Shown: positions 45,120 through 56,793 of the stretch, piece by piece
Layout of the letters: every line of letters starts with the position of its first letter
Numbering within the stretch: position 1 is the stretch's first letter
Assembly: GCF_041956535.1 (NCBI RefSeq)
Contig: NW_027192211.1
Span: 495,995-559,994 of the forward strand
From: Calcarisporiella thermophila CBS 279.70
Taxonomy: Eukaryota > Calcarisporiellomycota
Direction of reading: 5' to 3'
DNA length: 64,000 nucleotides
The notes under the pieces: model-generated
The model's database searches: none
What the model was told of the DNA's origin: nothing
What the model saw: the letters and a program-made list of their open reading frames with translations, nothing else
Made by a program: the position numbers and the translations under genes

Positions 45120-46049
45120 TTAATTAGTGGCTATAGTTACGGCTTCTTTTTGCTGCAAGCTTTCCTCATCGCAATTTTCAGGAATGATTCTTTGAGGATT
45201 ATCGAGTAATGTGTCACAATATTCATTGAATGAAATTTCAGCGACTGAACTGCTTGAAGTCCGTGTGATACTACAGGGAAGTACAATAGGAGAGCTGAAT
45301 TCACGCTTGATCTTTATATTCAAAACAATTAATGGGTATAATTAAAAATAGTGTACAATAGAAGCACATTTAAATACATATGGCCAAAGACAAATACCCT
45401 TTTATTATCCACAGAGCAATTGTTTTCAGGAGAAGCAACACGCTTAGCTCTATCCCTATTCCACTTCTCGATACGTCGATCCACTAATTTAGGTCATCAG
45501 CTATGGGTTGCAAGTTGACGCAATAGATAGCACAATATCAAGATCATATACCAAGCTGTTCATCCGACTCTGAAGAGTCAGCGTGACTCAATGCTCTAGC
45601 ATAGGATCCCGTCTTCTCTCGAGTCACGTTCTTGTAATATTTTCCAAGGCCAATCCAGTCAGGAACTTCAAGTAGGAGTTGTCTTTTCAATTCAAAGTCT
45701 TCAGGCTCTAATTCAATATATCAGTTGAATATATGCGTATTATCTCCCTATATGTCTAATATGAAACCCTTAGCCTGAATTTCCAATCTTTGATTCGTAG
45801 TAGAATGACTCAAAAAAGAGGCCCAATGACTCCCATTTATTAGCCAATTACTCCCGAATAGGGGTGCGTCGACTTGCGCTTTTTGTGGGTGTTTACGGTG
45901 ATTTTTTGGATATTTTTTTGTAAGGCGACCACGGTGAAATCTACGTGAGTTTCTAAGGTGATATGCGCGGAAAATCGTTTAAAATAGTAGATATTAGAGC
46001 GTATCAATATGATGATGATATACCCAGCTGGGATACCAGCCCTATTCAT
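45120..46049 (-). CDS. unrecognised small spliced gene
   Basis: Three exons are well supported by phase and splice sites: 45707-45552, 45483-45398, 45311-45120. They encode PEDFELKRQLLLEVPDWIGLGK, then a basic stretch (DRRIEKWNRDRAKR), then a Ser-rich tail ending at TAA. A first exon of 13 bases at 46049-46037 (MNRA) would give 148 residues, but requires a 329-base intron, far longer than others here; the true start may differ. The segment KRQLLLEVPDWIGLG recalls a short motif of the RRRLL-DW-GL type seen in uncharacterised fungal proteins, which I offer only as a resemblance. No function is proposed. Confidence 0.5.
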
Positions 46050-46278
46050 CTCGGAAACGAGGATAAGAAACGAAAAATAGGGTAAAAGAATCGATTTTGA
46101 TTCAAAAAAAGTAAAAAATTTGATCCAGTGGCTTATGAACTGTGAAAAGTGTTCTTAATGCTTTAATACATTTAAAGAATAAATAAACTATACAAATGGT
46201 TATACTAGAAGAAATGAGAGCCAAGTTGTGGGAAATTATCCAAGATATCGCTAATAAAAAAATACCAATAATCATCTG

Positions 46279-48777
<2,499 letters not shown>

Positions 48778-49346
48778 TTTACGCGTTTTGAATCTGAAAA
48801 TGTTGGTGGAATGAAGATATGGGTAACACGCAAAGTAAAGAGTATTTTAATAACGCGTAATGAGAAATAAAAGGTTCAGGAAGAAAGGGAGATTTCATCA
48901 AATAAAAAGAGCTGAAATCAAAATCGTTGAAGCATAACCTCTTTCGAAAAAACATCCGTCGCTAATTTCCTCCGAGTATATCGCGAATTACAGCACAAGC
49001 TTGGTGACATCATTGGATATCTCCATAAATTTGGCATTGCCACTCTTATTTTTGGAAGAGGGATTTCGGTTAAGGTAAACATCGTACCAAAAGATAAATC
49101 ATATTCTCATGATATTTGATAATGTTAATGGTCACCCTTTAATAATTTATCAAACAATTCTAATTGTACATATAATTTTCTGTAGCAAAAATGCTTAAAA
49201 GCTAATCAAATTACCAATGATGGTTTTCGTATTAAGAGAGAGATCTACGATGATTAGTATGTGGCTAAGTATTTCATTTTTGGCCACTCAATTCCAACTA
49301 TGTGAAATCTATATCTTGTTCTTATACACAAGTGCTAGAAACTTAT
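48778..49346. other. divergent intergenic region
   Basis: 569 bases between the divergent kinase and RING genes. AT-rich. An upstream exon of the RING gene cannot be excluded. No other gene seen. Confidence 0.4.
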
Positions 49347-50607
49347 ATGGGCGATACATCACACTTTCTAATCGAGTTCCTCCACTGCAGCAGCTGCTAT
49401 GCAGATTTTGAATCTTCAGGTTCTAAGAAGCTCTATCTCTGCGAGTGTGGTCACTTTTTGTGTGAAGTTTGCATACGGAGAGAATCCCAAGGTATTTTGT
49501 TCAATATATGCGTGAGATATAAAACCATACAACACCCGAAAGTCATCGTAAACCTCCGCTATAACTAGAAGGATCAGATGGATTACGTCTAACTCAAAAA
49601 GTACATTGTTCAATATGTCACGATGAATTTACGGCAGTAGATATTAGTAACGGGGTAAGTCATTTTCAGGTTCTATGCGTTATCTAACCCTTTAATCGGA
49701 ATTGCATAAAGAATACCAACGGACAATGTAGCTCTATTAAAATGCTTCGTATTTATTTTTGGTAACTAGCCCCCAGAGCACATCCAGCGCTTCTTTCGAC
49801 CCGCTCAGTTCGCCGCTGGTGAAGCATACGAGATACTTCGATTTCAACACTCTCATCTCGTCAATCTCACTCGTTTTCTGAAAAGACGAGTCGATAGTCA
49901 GCACAAGTTATTAGAGCGTGCTCGAGAAAATCTCTTGAAAGTGAAACCTATGAAAGCGTAATAATAGCCTCCTCACATTGTCCGCATATAGTCTTTTTAG
50001 CATTTTTTTTGTATCAGGATTATGAAAGAGCTGAAAGAAGAAAATACGATGCTTCGAAAGTTTATATCAGAAACACAGTCAATTAAGTCCCTCGTGCTTG
50101 GAACTGACCAGGCTTCTCCAGAGTTAATGCAAAGGTTCCCTTCACATAAGCACCAATTGATATCAACAAAACCTATATATGGGGATAATTCAGGGTAGGC
50201 CTTAACTTTGGCCATTCATATTTTTTCATCGAATTGAATAGGAAAATGTATATTTATATATAGGTCTGCCACTATCACTTCTCAGGATGGGTATCAAGTA
50301 AAGACCCTGAACTTACCAAGATTAATTTCACCAAATAAAATGATCTAATCTATATTATTTTATACTGTGAATATAATATTAATATTAGTAAAATATTCAA
50401 GGGAAAGATGTGTTTAGGTAATCTTCTGATCCAATCTTCCAAAATAATAGCCAGCAGCTTGGAGATGGAACACCACTACAACCCACTTCATCAAACCAGG
50501 CTGCAAACCCAAGTGCAATTGTAACCACCACAACTCCCTTATTAACTACTCAAGATACTTCTGAGTCCATTGAATGTATTGATCTATCTTCTGAGAAAGT
50601 AAACTAA
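49347..50607 (+). CDS. Zip3/RNF212-like RING protein (probable SUMO ligase)
   Basis: Six exons: 49347-49491, 49569-49654, 49770-49957, 50018-50194, 50264-50297, 50458-50607 (259 residues). The N-terminus carries a Zip3-type RING: HCSSCYADF, LYLCECGHFLCEVCI, VHCSICHDEF. A helical region follows (LVNLTRFLKRRVDSQHKLL to IMKELKEENTMLRKFI) that should form a coiled coil. The tail is polar, Thr-rich, and ends with SIECIDLSSE, a good match to a SUMO-interacting motif (hydrophobic core beside acids). Zip3/RNF212/HEI10 proteins mark crossovers on the synaptonemal complex and promote SUMO or ubiquitin transfer, which would use the UBC9 at 0.8 kb. The last junction is ambiguous: the GTATCA donor with CCAG also keeps frame and changes one residue. 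Confidence 0.75.
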
Positions 50608-51030
50608 AAAGGTTGATCTTTTTTTATATGGTGCTGTAAAAGACTGATGAATCTTTAACGCTTTATTTTGTAATGTTTTATCCGACCTTTATAATTTTAC
50701 ATAGCGTATGTTGCCACATTCATGATAATTTTCTTGCTATCCTAGGACCATCAAATAATATACGCTTTATCCAAGGTAGTTCTAAACGGCTAGAGCATGG
50801 AAACTACCAGATTGGAGTTTGGGTGGTATCAATCCATTTGGAAATACTTTAAATTTTTGAAATTAGTTTCTACCTTTTTTGCCAAATTCCTACTTGCTAT
50901 TCAAGTTGAATAAAGTGGCGCATTTTCTTTCAATGGCTACATTGTTTACGATAACCCTTGAACTACTAAATCATTATTTAAACGCCTTTGGATTTTTTTT
51001 GTCGCGGCGATTTAATCATAACTTGTAGCA
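50608..51030. other. intergenic
   Basis: AT-rich DNA between the RING gene and RLI1, with the RLI1 promoter presumably in its last part. No gene seen. Confidence 0.5.
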
Positions 51031-53073
51031 ATGGCGGGCGACAAACTCACAAGAATTGCCATTGTCAACAATGACAAGTGTAAACCCAAAAAATGTCGAC
51101 AAGAATGTAAAAAATCATGTCCTGTGAACCGAATGGGTACTTTAAAAATTTTTTTTAATCCAAAAGATATTTATATTTATACGTATTTAATTGCATCTTT
51201 CGACAGGAAAACTTTGCATTGAAGTCACCCCCGAATCGAAAATCTCTTTTATTTCTGAAGAACTCTGCATTGGTTGTGGTATTTGTGTGAAGAAATGCCC
51301 ATTCGGTGCGATTAACATTGTCAATCTTCCAACTAATCTCGAGAAGGACACGACCCATCGTTATTCTGCCAACGCTTTTAAGCTACATAGGCTTCCTGTC
51401 CCACGACCTGGCCAAGTTCTTGGGTTGGTTGGGACTAATGGTATCGGAAAGAGTACGGCTTTGAAGATCTTAGCTGGAAAGTTGAAGCCCAATCTTGGTA
51501 AATATGATGTAAGTATCCATCACAAAATTCTATTTTTTCCGAAATCTTCTCTTTTATGATATTCCGGGAGATATCTGGTGTACTAATATCTATCATGCAT
51601 TTTTTAGAACCCACCTGATTGGCAAGACGTTCTTAAGTATTTCCGCGGTAGTGAACTGCAGAATTTCTTCACAAAGATTCTCGAAGACAACTTAAAGGCC
51701 ATCATCAAACCCCAATACGTTGATCATATCCCTAAAGCTGTACGTGGCACTGTTACAGACCTAATTGATGCCAAGCTCGACCGCAATAACAAGCAGGAGC
51801 TTATCGAGGCTTTGGATTTGCAAGACGTGCTTTCCCGTAAAGTGGAGCAGCTATCTGGCGGTGAATTACAACGCTTTGCAATTGCAGTAGTATGTGTGCA
51901 AAAAGCTGATATGTAAGTCGACCCTAAAAAAACGAGAGATATTTTTTATTATGCTAATTCACTTGCGATTTCTTTAACTATAGCTATATGTTCGACGAGC
52001 CATCTTCTTACTTGGATGTGAAGCAACGTCTTAACGCTGCCCGTACGATCCGTACCCTGTTACAACCTACCGTATATGTAATTGTGGTAGAGCACGACTT
52101 GTCAGTCCTGGACTATTTGTCCGATTTTATCTGCTTGCTCTATGGTATGCCATCCGTGTACGGTGTCGTCACCCTTCCTCTCTCTGTGCGTGAGGGTATC
52201 AATGTATTCTTAGATGGCAAGATCCCGACTGAGAACTTGAGATTCCGTGAAGAATCCCTCACATTTAAGTTGGCGGAGTCTGCAGACGATCAACAAGTAG
52301 AGCGTAACCGATTGTACAAGTACCCGCCCATGGTTAAACAACTCGGAGATTTCAAACTGTCTATCGATGGAGGTAATTTCACGGATTCTGAAATTATTGT
52401 GATGCTTGGTCAAAATGGTACGGGCAAGACCACCTTTATTCGTCTGCTGGCTGGCAAGCTCAAGGCCGATGGTAACGAGCAAGTCCCTGAGCTCAATGTC
52501 AGCTATAAGCCGCAGAAGATTAGCCCGACCTTCCAGGGTACAGTGCGCATGTTGCTTCTTAAGAAGATCAAAGCGATGTTTATGCACCCACAGTTCCAGA
52601 CCGATGTCGTGAAGCCTTTGCAGATCGAAAGCATCATCGACAACGATGTGCAGACTTTGTCTGGTGGTGAGTTGCAGCGTGTTGCTATCGTGCTCTGCTT
52701 GGGTCAACCCGCCGACGTTTACCTGATCGATGAGCCGTCAGCCTACCTGGATTCGGAGCAACGTATCATCGCAGCTAAAGTTATCAAACGCTTCGTATTG
52801 CATTATAAGCGCACTGCATTCATCGTAGAGCACGATTTCATCATGGCAACTTATCTTGCGGATCGTGTCGTGGTCTACGACGGTACTCCCTCGGTGGAAG
52901 CACACGCATGCTCCCCTCAATCGCTTCTCACGGGAATGAATAAGTTCCTTGCGAGCCTTGAGATCACCTTCCGTCGTGATCCGACAAATTACCGTCCCAG
53001 AATCAATAAGTCTGATTCAGTAAAGGATAAGGAGCAGAAGGCCACTGGAAACTATTTCTTCATGGACGAGTAA
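51031..53073 (+). CDS. RLI1: ribosome-recycling ATPase RLI1/ABCE1
   Basis: Four exons: 51031-51136, 51207-51508, 51608-51912, 51984-53073 (600 residues, family-typical). The N-terminal Fe-S domain has two four-Cys sets ([16 protein letters not shown] and [12 protein letters not shown]). Two ABC domains follow: Walker [10 protein letters not shown] and GQNGTGKTT, signatures [12 protein letters not shown] and [11 protein letters not shown], and Walker [11 protein letters not shown] and [13 protein letters not shown]1 splits ribosomes after termination and helps initiation and ribosome export; it is essential in all eukaryotes studied. All motifs are intact. Codon use appears strongly biased, as expected for a highly expressed gene. 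Confidence 0.97.
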
Positions 53074-53992
53074 ATAGGCGAATGCTTTGTATAGAGTAAT
53101 TCTCTTGAGCGTCTTCTAAATTTTAACATTTTTTTTTCTTCTCTTTTCCTCGCTTCTTCTTCTTGTACTTTGGGATTCCTCCACTTTATCCTACTTTTTC
53201 CCCAATTTTGAATAAGTAGCGAAAAAAAAGACTCATGTATGAAAATATCTTACTAAAAATGATATTCTTTCCCACCCCTCTCTCTGCTATTGTTTCTTTT
53301 TTTTTTTTCCTTTTATTTCTTTCTTATTATTAGGTAAGAATGGTTAAATTACTTATATTGGATCATAAGAAATTAAAAATTGTGAACATATGCTTACTCT
53401 ATTAATAAACAAAGAAAAAGAAATGACAATACACCGAGAGACAATGCAAGGGCGGATTCTAAATGGTAGCGCTCTTCTAATTTCAGCCCTAAGCTTATGT
53501 GCAGGAGACAACGGAGACTAGAAATCCAACCACAATTCCAATCAAGTAGGTTAGCGTTAGATGAAATACGCCACGGGTCGATTTTGTGGATCGTGCGAGG
53601 ATTATTGTCGACGGCACGGAGCACTCCTCGAGGTCAGTCTACAAGGTCTACTTGGATGCGATCGCCGCGTCTTAAGCGCTGATCGCTCGGTCAGGGAGTC
53701 AACCTAATCACACTATCAACCGAGGGATCCCCGTGGCTCTGCATGGCCATTCCCCTCGTCCCTGATTTCTATTCGCCCCATGGCCGCTACGCTACAACCT
53801 TCCGGGGTGACCCTAACCTAATGTTAATTATTCAATCCAAACCACTAGGTTTCTCCCGTTGCGTGGCAATGATACACAACATAAATTAAACGCGTTATAC
53901 CTCATGAAATTAGGACAAAGCCTCTGGTCGGTTATCAATCTTTTTTTACTCTTCTGTGTATTCCCCTAATTCTGTAATTCTTTCTAGGGATA
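53074..53992. other. intergenic with a GC-rich core
   Basis: The flanks are AT/T-rich, but about 53560-53830 is GC-rich and can form stems, for example CTCGGT near 53685 with ACCGAG near 53716, and CGAGGG near 53719 with CCCTCG near 53755. No tRNA, 5S rRNA or spliceosomal RNA is recognised. A minus-strand frame ending at 53495 and another ending at 53394 both encode hydrophobic segments; see the findings. Confidence 0.4.
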
Positions 53993-55471
53993 ATGGGCAA
54001 TCGTCAATCGGCATCATCCTCGAGCTCTGACGACTACGCCCGTAAGACGTCTTCCTTCCATTCCTACCTCCGCTCGAGCGCCGTCCGCTCTTCCTCGCCC
54101 ACCCTCATTGAACGCCCCCTCTCTCCGACCATCTCAATCAAAAGTGACGGTCCTCCAATTTCTGCCTCCACGCACTCCTCACGCTACTCTGCTCTCAGTC
54201 CTGTTATTCGATCCAATTCTACTGTCTCCTATGCATCGCTCCAGCGCATTCGGAAAATACCAAAGGGTTTTTATTTGTTTCCCACCGATGCCTCCGAAGT
54301 AGAAAGATTAAGAAAAATACACTATCTTCTAAGAACCGTTTTCAAAGCGTAAATGTCTTTTTATGCGCTTTCCGTAATAATATTCGACTCATAGTGTTCT
54401 TCAACAGAGATTACTTGGCACCGGTAGCAAGTGTTTTGGATAATGGAGCAAGGGTTCTCGATGTGGGGTAAGAATATTTGCTCTCTAACACATTTGTCGC
54501 ATTCATTTACCAAGGTCAAATGTTGCACCTCTATGTGACAAATATTAGATGTGGGCCTGGTTATTGGACTCTAGAAATGGCAGCCAACTATCCGCGTTCT
54601 CAATTTATTGGGATTGACATTGTGGCAATTCAACCCAAACCACCTCGGAATGTCAAGTTTCTACAGTGCGATCTGAACCATGGGTTGCCTTTTGAAAATG
54701 ACTCCTTTGGTACATTGCAATTCTTGTGCGAATCTATGCCTCCCTTTTAATTTTTTTTCCAAAAGACTTTGTATTTATGCGATTGATGTACTCAGCAATA
54801 CGAGTTGATCAATGGCCACACATCGTGCGTGAGTTAAAGCGTGTAACCAAACCAGGGGGATATGTGGGTTAAGTTTGCAAAGTCCTGTGGAGAAATTTTT
54901 TATCTGATGAGAAAGCATTGTTTATTAGATAGAGCTTACAGAGCCAGATTGGAATATCGCGAATAAAGGCCCAGTGGCATCATATGTGATTTCTCAAGGT
55001 ATATTGTTGCTGAGTGCATGCTATTGTTCTCTAGCGGTGTAGTCTAATGCATATAGTTGTCGTGAAGTGATAAACACATTTCAATCCAGAAGCATCGATC
55101 CATATGTTGCCAGACATATCCACCGATATCTCAAGAGAGAAGGAATCAAGGATGTGAAGGCTGTAGGGCTCTCTTTGCCTCTGCAGAAATGGGGAGGCGG
55201 TATTGGCGAGCTAATGGCTGATAACATGCGGTCGCTTTTGAATTCTCTTCGCCCGTACATTCCAACACCATCTCTTGACGGCGAAACGAAGGTGTTTGAT
55301 GCGCTGGTCTCGAATGTACTGGAAGAGTTTGAGGAACGAAAGGCTTGTGCTACTATACGAAAGGCCTTTGGCAAAAAAGAAGTGCTGGTAATACCAAATG
55401 AAATGGAGGATATTAAGCCGCCGCAGATACCACAGCGTGCCCCCTCTCGATTAATGAGAAAACAGTTGTAA
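53993..55471 (+). CDS. SAM-dependent methyltransferase (fungal methyltransferase type)
   Basis: Six exons: 53993-54348, 54408-54467, 54549-54709, 54766-54867, 54933-54998, 55068-55471 (382 residues). A Ser-rich, probably disordered N-terminus of ~95 residues (MGNRQSASSSSSDDY; Gly2 gives a possible myristoylation site) precedes a class I methyltransferase fold: RVLDVGCGPGYWTLEMA (SAM-binding motif I), FIGIDIVAI (motif II), FLQCDLNHGLPF, RELKRVTKPGGYVELTEP (motif post-III). These proteins are common in fungi and mostly uncharacterised; the acceptor is unknown. A downstream helix-rich part (RSIDPYVARHIHRYL) also fits this family. The last acceptor (tgaag) is weak but is the one that keeps frame. 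Confidence 0.85.
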
Positions 55472-55707
55472 TCGCAATTTATTTATTGTAAGTTCAATAC
55501 CTCATATATCTGTTCCTGTAATTAGTACTCGTTGATATTTCGATGGCATAACTCTCTGCTATTTATTTTTTTGTGAACAATTCAAGTTGAACTTTTGCTA
55601 TATGTAAGATCTCAAGTTTAATCAGACATGCTGAATTTAGATATTGAAGAGTCAAATATTCAACATTATCTGCAACTCGTTAATATCTCCTTTAAAGATT
55701 CTATACC
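55472..55707. other. intergenic
   Basis: AT-rich DNA between the methyltransferase and the transposase-like remnant. No gene seen. Confidence 0.4.
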
Positions 55708-56387
55708 TTGAATAGTATTTTTCGAAAATATTTCCACACTTGTCAACGACTTGCGCAATTGAACGTAAAAATTACGATATATATTCCTCTCTCATCCACA
55801 AGTACTGGTGTACTTGTGGATGAGAGAGGATCGACGTTTAAGAATTGTTGCAACGTGCTCAAAGATAACGAAAGGATGCATATCATTGATAACCAAGAAA
55901 ATTTGCGACTAGGTGGCGGACCAGTCAAGGCGGGGAAAGCATACTTCAAAAAGCAACATTACTCATGTTTTTGCATGATGCTGTTTACTCCTGGCGGAGA
56001 GAAGAAATATTTTGACTTCTTTTCAGATACTTTGACTCACAACGTTCTTTTTGTAAAGAATTGCCTTAGTATTTAGTTATCCAAAATCTCACTTGGCGGG
56101 ATAGGCACTCTTTTTTGGAAGCTTGGAACAATTGTTACTCCCGTTTCAAGTGCAAACAATTTGTCTACTATTTGTTGCATGAAGGTCCTTTAAAGCACAA
56201 CAAAGAGTTGCGATGGAATTTCTTTGCGGTATACCACAGAGAGCATAAAGTAGATGGTCATTTTGGTCTACTCACTCGCTGGTTCTCGGTGATTGAATCA
56301 ATAGCTGGAACAAATATCTGCAATAGGTTGGTTTCGTTTTTTGAAAACCTTTTGCAAAGAACCAATAGCGGCAGAGTTCAAGCGTAA
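55708..56387 (+). pseudogene. decayed DDE-transposase-like coding remnant
   Basis: Two adjacent frames, 55708-56076 and about 56115-56387, read as consecutive parts of one protein broken by a stop and a frame change near 56076-56115. Part one has DNQENLRLGGGP and KYFDFFSDTLTHNVLFVKN; part two has EAWNNCYSRFKCKQFVYYLL and LRWNFFAVYHREHKVDGHFGLLTRWF. These segments resemble a group of repetitive fungal proteins with a DDE-transposase-like pattern (D-KEN-LG-GP, DFFSD-L-HN, W-DCG-HF, WNFFAEHHGK-DGHFG); I recall this from memory and could not check it. No complete start or terminal inverted repeats were found. A perfect hairpin lies within part one. The remnant borders the Crinkler gene. Confidence 0.45.
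55785..55830. repeat. perfect 21-bp inverted repeat (hairpin)
   Basis: Arms at 55785-55805 and 55810-55830 are exact reverse complements (21 of 21), separated by the 4-base loop TGGT. The left arm reads TCCTCTCTCATCCACAAGTA, then C. It lies inside the open frame of the transposase-like remnant and does not break it. Confidence 0.95.
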
Positions 56388-56793
56388 AAAAGCTGTTAAT
56401 TAAGCTTTTTCACTACAAAAAGACCAAGAGACTGGAAGCCTTGAAGATCCTGTCGGTTGAGAAGTTTTCGAAGATTTTCTCAGTTTCCTATGAAACTAAG
56501 ACGATGTTTGCGCTTGATAGTTCTGAGTAGGGCGAAATCTGCCAGAAAATCTTTAACGGGTGATGAGATGGTCTCCGGAACGCACGGAAGAAGAAAAGAA
56601 ACCAGTGTCCAAAATCCGTGGTAAGTGCGTCGCCGCCGCGATATATTTAGTGTAATAATCTTTAGAATGAATTTAAATATAAATTTGTATTGAATAGTTG
56701 TGATTACTTAAGGGTAGTTGCATGAGTGTGAGTAATAATAAATGGTGTATATAATTTCACAGATGAGATATTAAATTTACAATGGTTATAAAT
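56388..56793. other. convergent intergenic region
   Basis: AT-rich, between the remnant and the 3' end of the Crinkler gene. Possible further decayed coding sequence, but nothing recognisable. Confidence 0.4.
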
